From a candidate division NC10 bacterium CSP1-5 (GTDB lineage: Bacteria > Methylomirabilota > Methylomirabilia > Methylomirabilales > CSP1-5), in contig LDXR01000002.1 of assembly GCA_001443495.1 (NCBI GenBank), forward strand, positions 124,001-188,000: a stretch of DNA of 64,000 nt. The letters are read 5' to 3'. The translations under genes and the position numbers were made by a program. Shown here in pieces: positions 35,066-43,473 of the stretch. Position 1 is the stretch's first letter, and every line of letters starts with the position of its first letter. Below the pieces are notes generated by a model. It saw only the letters and a program-made list of their open reading frames with translations, had not been told where the DNA came from and did not search any database.

Positions 35066-35821
35066 ATGGGGAATGTGACGGCGATCGTGCCGGCGGGAGG
35101 CCTGGGCCGTCGGGCAGGAGGCGATGTCCCGAAACAGTTCCTCCTCCTCCGGGGGATGCCCATCCTGACCCGGACGTTGCTCCACCTGACCACCTCAGGG
35201 CTCATCGATGCGCTGATCCTGGTGGTTCCGCCTGGGGCCGAGGAGTGGTGCCTCACGCAGATTCTCGCCCCCTACCCGCTTCCTGCCACTATCGAGATCG
35301 AGATTGTTCCCGGGGGAGTCGAGCGTCAAGAGTCGGTGTTCCGGGGTCTAGAGCGGGCGTCGGAGGACGCGCGGCTGGTGGTGATCCATGATGCCGTGCG
35401 CCCGTTCGTCTCGTCCGATCTCCTTCGGCGGACCGTTGAGGCCGCGTGGAGCTTTCGCGCCGCGGTGGCGGCGGTCCCGGCTGTCGAGACGGTCAAGATG
35501 GTGGAGAGCGGATTCGTCCGGGAGACGCCATCCCGAGACCGCCTCTGGATCGCCCAAACCCCGCAAGCCTTCCACGGGGACCTGATCCAGGAGGCGTATC
35601 GTCGGGCCGCGGCTGACGGGTTCCGGGGCACGGACGACGCCATGCTGGTCGAGCGGCTCGGGGTCAAGGTCAGGGTGGTCCCCGGCGATCCCGAGAACAT
35701 TAAAATCACGACCGCGGAGGATCTCGAGCGAGCGGAGGTGATCCTGAGCCGCCGGGAGGGGGCGGGATGCGGATCGGCATCGGCTACGACATTCATCCCC
35801 TGGTCCCCGGCCGCCCACTGA
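35066..35821 (+). CDS. ispD: 2-C-methyl-D-erythritol 4-phosphate cytidylyltransferase
   Basis: MEP-pathway enzyme joining CTP and MEP. 251 residues. Motifs: the nucleotide loop IVPAGGLGRRAGGDVPKQFLLL, VPGGVERQESVFRGL, VVIHDAVRPFVS, and IAQTPQAFHGDLI with FRGTDDAMLVERLG. The last ~18 residues run past the normal end and overlap ispF by 55 bases, so they are probably not conserved. No strong SD is seen before the ATG. Confidence 0.93.
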   Translation: MGNVTAIVPAGGLGRRAGGDVPKQFLLLRGMPILTRTLLHLTTSGLIDALILVVPPGAEEWCLTQILAPYPLPATIEIEIVPGGVERQESVFRGLERASEDARLVVIHDAVRPFVSSDLLRRTVEAAWSFRAAVAAVPAVETVKMVESGFVRETPSRDRLWIAQTPQAFHGDLIQEAYRRAAADGFRGTDDAMLVERLGVKVRVVPGDPENIKITTAEDLERAEVILSRREGAGCGSASATTFIPWSPAAH

Positions 35822-36255
35822 TTCTCGGGGGAGTCGAGATCGCGTTCGAACAGGGACTCGACGGTCACTCGGACGCCGATGTCCTCACCCATGCCGTGAT
35901 CGATGCGGTGCTGGGGGCCGCGGGCGAGGGAGACATCGGCCACCACTTTGGGGTGGATGATCCGCGGTACCAGGGGGTCCGGAGTCTCCACCTTCTTGCA
36001 GAGAGCTGGCGGCGGCTGGAGGCGAAGGGCTTCCGGGTCGGGAACGTGGATGCGACCGTGGTCGCCGAGGCCCCCCGGCTGAGTATGCATCTCAGAGGCA
36101 TAGCGGCCAACCTGGCCGACGTCCTGAATGTGGAGCCAGCCCGGATCAATATCAAGCCGACGACGGCTAAGGGGCTGGGCCCCCTGGGATCCGGGGAAGG
36201 GATCGCCTGCCTCGCCGTTGTCCTGTTGATGGAGGCGGGCGACGGGGAGGCGTGA
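35767..36255 (+). CDS. ispF: 2-C-methyl-D-erythritol 2,4-cyclodiphosphate synthase
   Basis: Zinc enzyme forming the cyclic diphosphate of the MEP pathway. 162 residues. The zinc ligands Asp8, His10 and His42 are visible in RIGIGYDIHPL and DADVLTHAVIDAVLGAAGEGDIGHHF; the end has NIKPTTAKGLGPLGSGEGIACLAV. A GGGAGGGGGCGGG stretch precedes the ATG, which lies within the end of ispD. Fused IspDF proteins are known in other bacteria; here the genes are separate but overlapping. Confidence 0.95.
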   Translation: MRIGIGYDIHPLVPGRPLILGGVEIAFEQGLDGHSDADVLTHAVIDAVLGAAGEGDIGHHFGVDDPRYQGVRSLHLLAESWRRLEAKGFRVGNVDATVVAEAPRLSMHLRGIAANLADVLNVEPARINIKPTTAKGLGPLGSGEGIACLAVVLLMEAGDGEA

Positions 36256-36266
36256 AGGAGCGTCGC

Positions 36267-37709
36267 GTGGGACTTAGGATCTATAACACCCTCACCCGGC
36301 AGAAGGAGCTCTTCGAGCCGCTCACCCCCGGGGAGGTGCGGATGTACGTCTGCGGGATCACGGCGTACGATCTCTCCCACCTCGGCCACGCCCGGTCCGC
36401 ACTGGTCTTTGATGTGATCCGCCGGTATCTCGAGTTCACCGGCACCCGGGTCCGCTTCGTCCGCAACTTCACCGATGTGGATGACAAGATCATCAAGCGG
36501 GCCGAGAAGGATGGGGTGTCCCCGGCGGAGGTGTCGGAGCGGTACATCACTGAGTACCAGAAGGACATGGAGCGGCTCGGGGTCCTTCCCGCCAGCGTCG
36601 AGCCTAAGGCGACGGCGTATATTCCGCAGATGATCGCGTTGATCGAGCGATTGCTCGCCCGGGGTTTCGCCTACGTCGTCGACGGCGACGTCTTCTTCGA
36701 GGTGAGGCGATTTGCGCGCTACGGGCGCCTCTCGGGCCGGAACCTCGACGAGCTGCTGGCGGGGGCGCGCGTCGAGGTGGACGAGCGCAAGCGCGATCCG
36801 CGCGACTTCGCCCTCTGGAAGTCATCGAAACCGGGCGAACCGTCTTGGGAGAGCCCCTGGGGGCCAGGACGACCCGGGTGGCACATCGAGTGTTCGGCGA
36901 TGTCGATGGAGCATCTCGGCTCCCCCTTCGACATCCATGGGGGCGGCGAGGACCTGATCTTCCCGCACCACGAGTGTGAGATTGCCCAGTCGGAGGCGGC
37001 AACCGATACCCCTTTCGTGCGGTATTGGGTCCACAATGGGTTCGTGCAGATCAACAAGGAAAAGATGTCCAAGTCCCTGGGAAATTTTTTCACGATCCGC
37101 GAGATCTTTGAGAAATCACCCTACGGGGCGCCCGTCACGGCCGATGCCCTTCGGTATTTTCTCCTGGCCACCCATTATCGGAGCCCCGTGGATTTTTCCG
37201 ACGACGCCCTGTGGGAGGCCAAGCGGGCGCTCGACAGGTTCTATGGACTGTTTCAGCGGCTTGACGAGTCCTCGGGGGCGGCTGGCCCAGGGGATGGGCT
37301 GCTTCTCCCGCTGCTCGAGCGACTAGACGAGGGGTTTCGTCAGGCGATGGATGATGACTTCAGCACGCCGGGCGCCATTGCCCAGTTCCAGCTTCTTCGC
37401 GGGGAGCTCAACCGGTTGATCGACGCCGGGTTGTCCAGGAGATCCGGTGAGCGGGCGCGCGAACACTTTCGATCCTTCGGTCGGGTGCTGGGTCTCTTTC
37501 AGTCGTCGTGGCGGGCATGGGAATACGAGAGTGGAACTGCAGGGGCGGAAACCCTAACCGACGAAGAGATCGAACGAAAGCTCGCCGAACGCAACGAGGC
37601 CCGCCGACGAAAAGATTTTGCCAGGGCTGATGAGATCCGGGCGGAGCTGGCGGCGTTCGGGATTGCGATCGAGGATCGGCCGGATGGCACCAGCCGGTGG
37701 AAGCGATGA
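36267..37709 (+). CDS. cysS: Cysteinyl-tRNA synthetase
   Basis: Charges tRNA-Cys. 480 residues. HIGH-type motif in YDLSHLGHARSALVFD, zinc-site residues in VCGITAYD, IECSAMSMEHLG and HHECEIAQSE, KMSKS in INKEKMSKSLGNFF, and a C-terminal anticodon-binding helical domain ending RKDFARADEIRAEL. The start is taken as the GTG at 36267 with AAGGAG six bases upstream, giving VGLRIYNTLTRQKE; a GTG at 36252 overlapping the ispF stop is possible. Confidence 0.95.
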   Translation: MGLRIYNTLTRQKELFEPLTPGEVRMYVCGITAYDLSHLGHARSALVFDVIRRYLEFTGTRVRFVRNFTDVDDKIIKRAEKDGVSPAEVSERYITEYQKDMERLGVLPASVEPKATAYIPQMIALIERLLARGFAYVVDGDVFFEVRRFARYGRLSGRNLDELLAGARVEVDERKRDPRDFALWKSSKPGEPSWESPWGPGRPGWHIECSAMSMEHLGSPFDIHGGGEDLIFPHHECEIAQSEAATDTPFVRYWVHNGFVQINKEKMSKSLGNFFTIREIFEKSPYGAPVTADALRYFLLATHYRSPVDFSDDALWEAKRALDRFYGLFQRLDESSGAAGPGDGLLLPLLERLDEGFRQAMDDDFSTPGAIAQFQLLRGELNRLIDAGLSRRSGERAREHFRSFGRVLGLFQSSWRAWEYESGTAGAETLTDEEIERKLAERNEARRRKDFARADEIRAELAAFGIAIEDRPDGTSRWKR

Positions 37710-38463
37710 AACATCCGAGATCGTCTACGGCCTTCATGCCGTCCGAGAGGCGCTGCGGGCAGGTGCCCGACCGCTCTCGCAGATTCTGGTGTTAGGCCAC
37801 GATCGTCAATTTGCGGACCTCGTCCGGCTGGCTCGGACCGCCCGGGTGCCGGTCTCCGTCTCGCCAAGGCGCGCCCTGGATCGGCTCGTGCCGGGTGGCA
37901 AACATCAGGGTGTCATCGGGCTGATCGCACCGAGGCGGTACGTCGAGCCGGAGGAAATCCTCGCCGCCGCACGCGCCCGCGGCGAAGCGCCGTTTGTGGT
38001 GATCCTGGACGGGGTAGAAGACCCGCGCAACCTGGGTGCGGTGCTTCGAACCGCCGAAGCGGCGGGGGTCCATGGCGTGTTGATCCCCGAGCGGCGGTCG
38101 GCGGGACTCACGGGAACCGTTGCCAAGGTCGCGGCGGGTGCGCTGGAGCATCTTCGGGTCGGGCGCGTGCAGAATATATCCCGCGTGATCGAGGCGCTCA
38201 AGGCAGAGGGTCTTTGGGTCTACGCCCTGGATCCTGCCGCACAGCGGTCGTATACGAGCCTCGATTTGCGGGGACCGGTGGCCCTCGTTCTAGGCGGGGA
38301 AGGCAAGGGTGTCCGGCCCGGGGTGCGGGAGAAGTGTGACGAGTGCGCCAGCATCCCGATGCTCGGGCGCGTCGCCTCGTTGAATGTGAGCGTGGCGGCC
38401 GGCGTCATCATGTATGAGGTCCTCCGGCAGCGGATATCAGGAACGAAAATCAAAGAGAAATAG
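37684..38463 (+). CDS. rlmB: 23S rRNA (guanosine-2'-O-)-methyltransferase RlmB-like
   Basis: SPOUT-class methyltransferase of 259 residues acting on G2251 of 23S rRNA in E. coli. N-terminal substrate-binding domain (IVYGLHAVREALRAG, SPRRALDRLVPGGKHQGVIG) followed by the knotted domain with motif 1 LDGVEDPRNLGAVLRTAEAAG, motif 2 LVLGGEGKGVRPG and motif 3 ASLNVSVAAGVIMYEVLRQ. Start at the ATG at 37684, inside the end of cysS (26-base overlap), as commonly found for this pair. Confidence 0.93.
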   Translation: MAPAGGSDETSEIVYGLHAVREALRAGARPLSQILVLGHDRQFADLVRLARTARVPVSVSPRRALDRLVPGGKHQGVIGLIAPRRYVEPEEILAAARARGEAPFVVILDGVEDPRNLGAVLRTAEAAGVHGVLIPERRSAGLTGTVAKVAAGALEHLRVGRVQNISRVIEALKAEGLWVYALDPAAQRSYTSLDLRGPVALVLGGEGKGVRPGVREKCDECASIPMLGRVASLNVSVAAGVIMYEVLRQRISGTKIKEK

Positions 38464-38558
38464 CGAATATTGGCACGAGGATTGCCTTGAGTATTAGATC
38501 AACCCCGAGAAGGTGTCCTTTCCAGGCTTTCCGACTCAAAGAGGCGAAAAATTATCCT

Positions 38559-38587
38559 TTGATTTTGGACAGGTTTACCCCTATACT
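38559..38587 (+). promoter_or_regulatory. tRNA cluster promoter TTGATT-N17-TATACT
   Basis: -35 at 38559-38564 (4/6) and -10 at 38582-38587 (5/6) with a 17-base spacer, ending 11 bases before tRNA-Thr. The A-rich GCGAAAAATTATCC upstream of the -35 resembles an UP element, as at strong stable-RNA promoters. Confidence 0.65.
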
Positions 38588-38598
38588 GAGGGTTTGTC

Positions 38599-38674
38599 GC
38601 TGGCGTAGCTCAGTTGGTAGAGCAGCTGATTTGTAATCAGCGGGTCGGGGGTTCAAATCCCTTCGCCAGCTCCA
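38599..38674 (+). tRNA. tRNA-Thr (TGT)
   Basis: Acceptor GCTGGCG pairs with CGCCAGC; anticodon loop TTTGTAA with TGT at 38632-38634; T loop GGTTCAAATCC; CCA encoded. First in the tRNA group that leads to tuf. Confidence 0.96.
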
Positions 38675-38693
38675 GCCGGGTCGGGGAGAGTGC

Positions 38694-38779
38694 GGGGAGA
38701 TACCCAAGTGGCCAACGGGGGCAGACTGTAAATCTGCTGGCGCACGCCTTCGGGGGTTCGAATCCTCCTCTCCCCACCA
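38694..38779 (+). tRNA. tRNA-Tyr (GTA)
   Basis: Acceptor GGGGAGA pairs with TCTCCCC; anticodon loop CTGTAAA with GTA; a long variable arm (class II, total 86 bases with CCA); T loop GGTTCGAATCC. CCA encoded. Confidence 0.96.
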
Positions 38780-38817
38780 GAGAACCGACCTGAAAGGCAT
38801 GGAGGCTGGCACTGACC

Positions 38818-38874
38818 CACGAGGAGGATTGTCGGGGGGCGGGCGCGCGCTATTTCTATTGCGGTCTCCTCGTG
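38818..38874 (+). other. Inverted repeat between tRNA-Tyr and tRNA-Gly
   Basis: CACGAGGAG (38818-38826) and CTCCTCGTG (38866-38874) are perfect complements enclosing 39 bases. It lies in the 106-base spacer and may be a processing or termination hairpin; no T-run follows. Confidence 0.4.
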
Positions 38875-38885
38875 TGGCTGTGGAT

Positions 38886-38960
38886 GCGGGAATAGCTCAG
38901 TGGTAGAGCGCGAGCCTTCCAAGCTCGGGGTCGCGGGTTCGAATCCCGTTTCCCGCTCCA
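38886..38960 (+). tRNA. tRNA-Gly (TCC)
   Basis: Acceptor GCGGGAA pairs with TTCCCGC; anticodon loop CTTCCAA with TCC; T loop GGTTCGAATCC; CCA encoded. Usually followed directly by tRNA-Thr(GGT) and tuf; here a protein gene lies between. Confidence 0.96.
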
Positions 38961-39019
38961 GGTCGTTTCATCGGAGGACGGCGACTCTCCGATGTGCGCA
39001 GGGGATCTCCGGCAGGGAG

Positions 39020-40273
39020 GTGGCACGGCTCTGCCGGGTGGTCCTGAGCCTGCTATTCATTATTATCATTATCTACACGGCAACTCTCCTGGCTGCGCAG
39101 GATTTTGCGACGCACAACCAACGGGGGGTCGACCTGAGCGCGCAGGGGAGGCATCGGGAGGCCATTGCCGAGCTTGAGAAGGCCTTGGCCCTTGCGCCGG
39201 CGCACCCGGTGGTCCGCCGGAATCTGGCCCATGCGCACGGCAACGTGGCAAGTTCCCTCCTTCAGGAACGGGCGTTTCGGGACGCGGCGGCTGAGTATCA
39301 GGCGGCGATCGACCTCTACAGTGAGGAGCCGCGGTTTCACATGGGGCTGGGCGTGGCGCTTCTCGGCCTGCGGGAGGCCGACCGGGCTGTAGAGAGTTTG
39401 AGGTGGGCCCGGAATCTCAATCCGAAAGAGGGCCAGGTATACCGGCTCCTGGGAGAGGCGTATTTTCAGCGGGGCGATATGAGAGAGGCGGTCGGTGCGT
39501 GGCAGGAGGGGCTGAGAATCCGGCCGGGTGATCGGGACCTCGAGCGACTCATCGCCCAGGCCGAAGGGGAACGGAAGGTTGACGAGGAGTATCGCCGCCG
39601 GCCCGGCCACCACTTCAACCTGCGGTACGTGGGCGAGGTCCGAGAAGAGATCGGGCGGGAGATCTTGCAATTGCTCGAGCGGGCGTACGAAGAGGTGGGG
39701 TACAACCTGAACCACTTCCCCCGGCAGGAGGTGGAGGTCGTTATCTACTCGGACGCCGACTTTCAGAGGATCATGGGCCTTCCGGGTTGGGTGCACGGGG
39801 CCTTTGACGAGCGGGGCGGGCGCATCCGAATCCCCGTCCGCGGGATCAAAGAGGCGACCGATCTGCGAGGGCTTCTGTACCATGAATACACGCATGTGGT
39901 CGTTCGGGAAGTGACGGGGGGGAGGATTCCCACTTGGTTGAACGAGGGGCTCGCCCAGATCGAGCAGCGGACTCCCATGGATGGCGCCGTCGAGTCGGTC
40001 CGGCAGCTGGCGGCGCGGGGGAAGCTCCCGTCGCTCCAGAATCTGAAGGACCCCTTTGTGGGGCTCACGGGCCCGGAAGCGAGCGTGGTGTATGCGGTCA
40101 GTTACGCCGCCACAAAGTACCTCGTCGAGCGGTGGGGCCTTTGGGACATCCAGCGGCTCCTGCGACGGCTTGGCGAGGGGGTCTCCTTTGATGTCGCCCT
40201 GAAGGAGACCACGCGGCTGACGCTCGCAGACTTTGAACGCGAGTGGGTTACATCGTTCGGCAGGGGAGAGTGA
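39020..40273 (+). CDS. TPR protein with gluzincin metalloprotease domain
   Basis: Exported protein of about 417 residues. Hydrophobic N-terminal segment with five Ile in a row (about residues 7-26), then four or so TPR units (about 30-170), then a domain with a zinc-protease motif. His288-Glu289-x-x-His292 (LLYHEYTHVVVRE) is followed by TWLNEGLAQIE, whose Glu309 would be the third ligand. This is the peptidase MA-like fold. It lies between tRNA-Gly and tRNA-Thr, breaking the usual tRNA-tuf order. The start is uncertain: GTG at 39020 gives a sensible signal sequence but has no well-spaced SD; GTG at 39038 is the alternative. Substrate unknown. Confidence 0.75.
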   Translation: MARLCRVVLSLLFIIIIIYTATLLAAQDFATHNQRGVDLSAQGRHREAIAELEKALALAPAHPVVRRNLAHAHGNVASSLLQERAFRDAAAEYQAAIDLYSEEPRFHMGLGVALLGLREADRAVESLRWARNLNPKEGQVYRLLGEAYFQRGDMREAVGAWQEGLRIRPGDRDLERLIAQAEGERKVDEEYRRRPGHHFNLRYVGEVREEIGREILQLLERAYEEVGYNLNHFPRQEVEVVIYSDADFQRIMGLPGWVHGAFDERGGRIRIPVRGIKEATDLRGLLYHEYTHVVVREVTGGRIPTWLNEGLAQIEQRTPMDGAVESVRQLAARGKLPSLQNLKDPFVGLTGPEASVVYAVSYAATKYLVERWGLWDIQRLLRRLGEGVSFDVALKETTRLTLADFEREWVTSFGRGE

Positions 40274-40310
40274 ACGCGGGATGAACAGGCTCATCCTGGA
40301 TCATTCCGGG

Positions 40311-40387
<77 letters not shown>

Positions 40388-40398
40388 AGTGGGAATGA

Positions 40399-40428
40399 TT
40401 ATCACGGGAATGCAAGGGTCTTAATAAT
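40399..40428 (+). promoter_or_regulatory. tuf: Possible tuf1 promoter TTATCA-N18-AATAAT
   Basis: -35 at 40399-40404 (4/6) and -10 at 40423-40428 (5/6), spacer 18. It overlaps a striking AT-rich block (TTAATAATAATAAAAAAGAA, 40421-40440) that stands out in this GC-rich region and continues as a purine-rich leader to the SD GGGGAGGG. Confidence 0.45.
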
Positions 40429-40477
40429 AATAAAAAAGAAGAAATAGGGGGCAGGGGGGAAAGGGGAGGGTTCACCC

Positions 40478-41680
40478 ATGGCCAAGCAAAAATTCGCGCG
40501 GACCAAAGAGCACGTCAACGTCGGGACCATCGGCCACATCGACCATGGCAAGACGACCCTCACGGCGGCCATCACCAAGTGTCTGCACGCGCAGAACCCC
40601 CAGGTCCAGTTCATCCCCTTCGACCAGATCGACAAGGCCCCGGAGGAGAAGGAGCGGGGGATCACCATCTCCATCTCCCACGTGGAGTACGAGACGGCGA
40701 AGCGCCACTATGCCCACGTCGACTGCCCCGGGCACGTCGACTACATCAAGAACATGATCACGGGGGCGGCCCAGATGGACGGGGCGATCCTGGTCGTGGC
40801 GGCCAATGACGGCCCGATGCCCCAGACCCGGGAGCACATCCTCCTCGCCCGGCAGGTCAACGTCCCCCACCTCGTCGTCTTCCTGAACAAGGTAGACATG
40901 GTGGACGACCCGGAGCTCCTCGACCTCGTGGAACTCGAGCTCCGGGAACTCCTCGCCCACTACGGCTTCCCGGGGGATCAGATCCCCATCATCCGGGGCA
41001 GTGCGCTCAAGGCGCTGGAGCACGGCTGCGGGGACAGCAAGTGCGCCAACTGCAGCCCCATCCTCCAACTCATGGCCGCGGTGGACAGCTACATCCCCCT
41101 CCCCGCCCGGCCCATCGACAAGCCCTTCCTCATGCCGATCGAGGATGTCTTCACCATCGCGGGCCGGGGGACGGTGGTCACCGGCCGGGTGGAGCGCGGG
41201 ACCGTCAAGGTAGGGGAGGAGATCGAAATCGTGGGGCTCAAGCCCACCCAGAAGACCGTGGTGACCGGGGTGGAGATGTTCCGGAAGACGCTGGACCAGG
41301 GGCAGGCGGGGGACAACGTCGGCCTGCTGCTCCGGGGGACCAAGCGGGAGGAGGTCGAGCGGGGCCAGGTCGTGGCCCGGCCCGCCTCCATCACCCCCCA
41401 CACCGGCTTCCAGGCAGAGTGCTACATCCTCACCAAGGAGGAGGGGGGGCGACACACCCCCTTCTTCTCGGGCTACCGGCCCCAGTTCTACTTCCGGACC
41501 ACGGACGTCACCGGGGTCACCGCCCTGCCCGACGGGGTCGAGATGGTGATGCCCGGGGACAACGTCCGCCTGAAGGTGGAGCTCATCCAGCCCATCGGGC
41601 TCGAGAAGGAGCTCCGCTTCGCCATCCGGGAGGGGGGCAAGACGGTGGGCGCCGGGGTGGTGAGCGAGATCGTGACGTAG
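40478..41680 (+). CDS. tuf: Elongation factor Tu, copy 1
   Basis: Delivers aminoacyl-tRNA to the ribosome. 400 residues. G1 GHIDHGKT at 19-26, switch region [14 protein letters not shown]3 DCPGH, G4 NKVDM, G5 GSALKAL. After the GSALKALE segment there is an extra loop with Cys184, Cys189 and Cys192 (C-x4-C-x2-C), absent from E. coli EF-Tu. Codon use is extremely biased to C/G third positions compared with neighbouring non-ribosomal genes, as expected for a top-expressed gene. The coding sequence differs from tuf2 by one silent base (41596 C versus 57762 T). Preceded by tRNA-Thr and an AT-rich leader, followed by rpmG. Confidence 0.98.
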   Translation: MAKQKFARTKEHVNVGTIGHIDHGKTTLTAAITKCLHAQNPQVQFIPFDQIDKAPEEKERGITISISHVEYETAKRHYAHVDCPGHVDYIKNMITGAAQMDGAILVVAANDGPMPQTREHILLARQVNVPHLVVFLNKVDMVDDPELLDLVELELRELLAHYGFPGDQIPIIRGSALKALEHGCGDSKCANCSPILQLMAAVDSYIPLPARPIDKPFLMPIEDVFTIAGRGTVVTGRVERGTVKVGEEIEIVGLKPTQKTVVTGVEMFRKTLDQGQAGDNVGLLLRGTKREEVERGQVVARPASITPHTGFQAECYILTKEEGGRHTPFFSGYRPQFYFRTTDVTGVTALPDGVEMVMPGDNVRLKVELIQPIGLEKELRFAIREGGKTVGAGVVSEIVT

Positions 41681-41787
41681 CCGGCGGGCGCCGGCATCGT
41701 GAGTGCGATCGTGGTATGGAGTGCAGCGGTCAGCCGTCGGCGGTCAGCACGGAGAAGCGGGCAGCGGATCGCTGACGGCGGATAGCG
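41681..41787 (+). repeat. Word-repeat spacer after tuf1
   Basis: Starts with GCCGGCGGGCGCCGGC-like self-complementary sequence just after the stop, then CAGCGGTCAGC and GGCGGTCAGC words answered by GATCGCTGACGG and GCGGATAGCG. It could fold into hairpins. An identical copy follows tuf2. Confidence 0.6.
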
Positions 41788-41801
41788 CGTGCGGAGCAGG
41801 G

Positions 41802-41951
41802 ATGCGCGAGATCATCGCCCTGGCGTGCGGAGATTGTAAGCGTCGAAATTATTCGACAACCAAGAACAAAAAGAACACGGCGGACCGCCTGGAACGGAAG
41901 AAATATTGTCGGTGGTGCCGGAAGCACACCGCCCACAAGGAAGTGAAGTAG
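41802..41951 (+). CDS. rpmG: 50S ribosomal protein L33, zinc-ribbon form
   Basis: 49 residues: [24 protein letters not shown] then [15 protein letters not shown]. The two CxxC pairs (Cys9/Cys12 and Cys36/Cys39 or close) mark the zinc-binding form. Position between tuf and tRNA-Trp/secE is the standard one. A weak GCAGGG lies just before the ATG; longer in-frame starts would read through the repeat spacer and are rejected. Confidence 0.93.
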   Translation: MREIIALACGDCKRRNYSTTKNKKNTADRLERKKYCRWCRKHTAHKEVK

Positions 41952-41963
41952 GGCACATAAGGA

Positions 41964-42038
41964 AGGCCAGTAGCTCAATGGCAGAGCACCGGTCTCCAAA
42001 ACCGGCGGTTGGGGGTTCGAGTCCCTCCTGGCCTGCCA
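41964..42038 (+). tRNA. tRNA-Trp (CCA)
   Basis: Acceptor AGGCCAG pairs with CTGGCCT; anticodon loop CTCCAAA with CCA; T loop GGTTCGAGTCC; CCA tail encoded at 42036-42038. Between rpmG and secE as in many bacteria. Confidence 0.96.
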
Positions 42039-42042
42039 AGGT

Positions 42043-42110
42043 AGTTCACGGTTCATAGTTGAGGGTTCAGAGTTTGGGTGCCAGAGGGTCTGCTGTGAAC
42101 CCCGAACTGG
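42043..42110 (+). repeat. Word-repeat spacer before secE
   Basis: Words GTTCACGGTTCATAGTT and GGGTTCAGAG are followed by TGTGAACCCCGAACT, which is partly complementary. Same class as the other word-repeat spacers, but with a different word. Confidence 0.5.
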
Positions 42111-42117
42111 GGGCGAG

Positions 42118-42312
42118 ATGCAGGAGTGGATCGCTAGGGCAGTTCGATTCTTCAGGGAGGTGCGGGCCGAGCTGGGGAAGGTGAACTGGCCTTCCCGCAA
42201 GGAGGTCATCGGCTCGACCGCTGTAGTGCTCATCTCGGTGTTCATTCTCTCCTTCTTTCTGGGGCTGGTCGACGTGGTTCTTCAGAGGATCATGTCGGCC
42301 ATCCTGAGGTAA
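42118..42312 (+). CDS. secE: Preprotein translocase subunit SecE
   Basis: Single-helix SecE of 64 residues that clamps SecY in the inner membrane. The amphipathic helix FFREVRAELGKVNWPSRKEVIGST contains the conserved VNWPSRKE motif; one transmembrane helix follows (VVLISVFILSFFLGLVDVVL). Followed after 6 bases by nusG. Confidence 0.95.
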   Translation: MQEWIARAVRFFREVRAELGKVNWPSRKEVIGSTAVVLISVFILSFFLGLVDVVLQRIMSAILR

Positions 42313-42318
42313 GGTCCC

Positions 42319-42867
42319 GTGGTGACGACGGAGCAAAAAGAGCAGCGGTGGTACGTGGTCCACACCTACTCGGGGTTTGAGAGCAAGGTGAAGGCGAGTA
42401 TCGAGCAGCGCGCGACTGCCCTGGGATTTCGGGACAAGATCGCGGAGATTCTGATCCCGACTGAGGATGTGGTGGAGCTCAAAAAGGGGAAGAAGCGGAT
42501 CGCGTCCCGCAAGTTCTTTCCCGGCTATGTCCTGATCCGGATGGAGATGTCGGATGACCTCTGGTATCTGGTCCGCAGCACCCCGAAGGTCACCGGGTTT
42601 GTCGGACCGGGAACCCGACCCACGCCCATCCCCGACGCGGAGGTCGCCCAGATCCGCCAGCAGGTAGAGGAGGGGACGGAGAAACCCAGGCATAAGGTCC
42701 AATTCGTGCGGGGCGAGGCGGTCCGTGTCATTGACGGACCCTTCACGAACTTCACCGGCCTCGTTGACGAGGTCAGGCCGGACAAGGGGCGCCTCAAGGT
42801 GATGGTGAGCATCTTCGGCCGCCCGACCCCGGTAGACCTGGAATTTTTGCAGGTGGAGAGGGTCTAG
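42319..42867 (+). CDS. nusG: Transcription antitermination protein NusG
   Basis: Couples RNA polymerase to the ribosome and Rho. 182 residues: N-terminal NGN domain (QRWYVVHTYSGFESKVKASIEQR, FFPGYVLIRMEMSDDLWYLVRSTPKVTGFVG) and C-terminal KOW domain (VRFVRGEAVRVID-like, GPFTNFTGLVDEVRPDKGRLKV). Start is GTG at 42319; a second GTG follows directly. Usual secE-nusG-rplK order. Confidence 0.95.
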   Translation: MVTTEQKEQRWYVVHTYSGFESKVKASIEQRATALGFRDKIAEILIPTEDVVELKKGKKRIASRKFFPGYVLIRMEMSDDLWYLVRSTPKVTGFVGPGTRPTPIPDAEVAQIRQQVEEGTEKPRHKVQFVRGEAVRVIDGPFTNFTGLVDEVRPDKGRLKVMVSIFGRPTPVDLEFLQVERV

Positions 42868-42871
42868 CGGT

Positions 42872-42953
42872 GACAGCTAGGACGCTAGGACGCTAAGATT
42901 CAAGACCTCCTGCTTTCGAGCATCCTAGCCTTCCAGCGTCCCAGCATCTGGTT
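42872..42953 (+). repeat. Word-repeat spacer between nusG and rplK
   Basis: GCTAGGACGCTAGGACGCTA at the start is answered by CATCCTAGC, CCAGCGTCCCAGC downstream, giving an imperfect inverted repeat of about 20 bases per arm. The rplK SD CGGAG lies just after the second arm. Confidence 0.6.
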
Positions 42954-42964
42954 GCGGAGCGATA

Positions 42965-43390
42965 ATGGCGAAGAAGGTCGCGGCAGTTGTCAAACTGCAG
43001 GTCCCAGCGGGCAAGGCGAATCCGTCTCCGCCGGTGGGCCCAGCCCTCGGCCAGCATGGCGTGAATATCATGGAGTTCTGCAAGGCCTTCAACACCAAGA
43101 CTCAGAGTCAGGAGGGCCTGGTGATCCCCGTGGTGATTACCGTCTATGCCGATCGCTCTTTCACCTTTATCACCAAGACCCCGCCGGCCTCGATCCTCTT
43201 GAAGCAAGCGGCGGGGATCGCGCAGGCCTCCAAGGAGCCGAACCGGATCAAGGTGGGGAAGGTGACCCGGGCCCAGGTCGAGGAGATCGCCAGGACCAAG
43301 CTCCCGGATCTCAATGCCAACGGGCTGGAAGCAGCGGTCCGGATCGTGGAGGGGACCGCGCGGAGCATGGGGATCGAGATCGTGCCCTGA
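42965..43390 (+). CDS. rplK: 50S ribosomal protein L11
   Basis: Forms the GTPase-associated centre with 23S rRNA. 141 residues: [36 protein letters not shown] (hinge and thiostrepton region), [13 protein letters not shown], and [24 protein letters not shown]. Normal length. Confidence 0.97.
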   Translation: MAKKVAAVVKLQVPAGKANPSPPVGPALGQHGVNIMEFCKAFNTKTQSQEGLVIPVVITVYADRSFTFITKTPPASILLKQAAGIAQASKEPNRIKVGKVTRAQVEEIARTKLPDLNANGLEAAVRIVEGTARSMGIEIVP

Positions 43391-43470
43391 GAGCAGCAGT
43401 CGGCTGTCAGCGATGAAGGGCTAGAACGCTAGCGGGTTATTGCTGATTGCTGGCGGCTTCGCGGGAGCGA
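43391..43470 (+). repeat. Word-repeat spacer between rplK and rplA
   Basis: Contains GCAGTCGGCTGTCAGC, GCTAGAACGCTAGC (a near palindrome) and ATTGCTGATTGCTGG. Together with the nusG-rplK spacer it gives this operon two such elements in a row. Confidence 0.5.
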
Positions 43471-43473
43471 AGA

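Larger units (their letters stand above)
40478..41787 (+). repeat. 1.31-kb direct repeat, copy 1 (tuf plus spacer)
   Basis: Matches 56644-57953 with one visible difference. Identity begins at the A of the tuf ATG and runs 107 bases past the stop, ending at GATAGCG. Upstream and downstream flanks are unrelated. Confidence 0.95.

Noticed and set aside
38565-38570. TTGGAC as the -35 of the tRNA promoter
   Set aside because: Only 11 bases from the TATACT -10; TTGATT six bases earlier gives the proper 17-base spacing.
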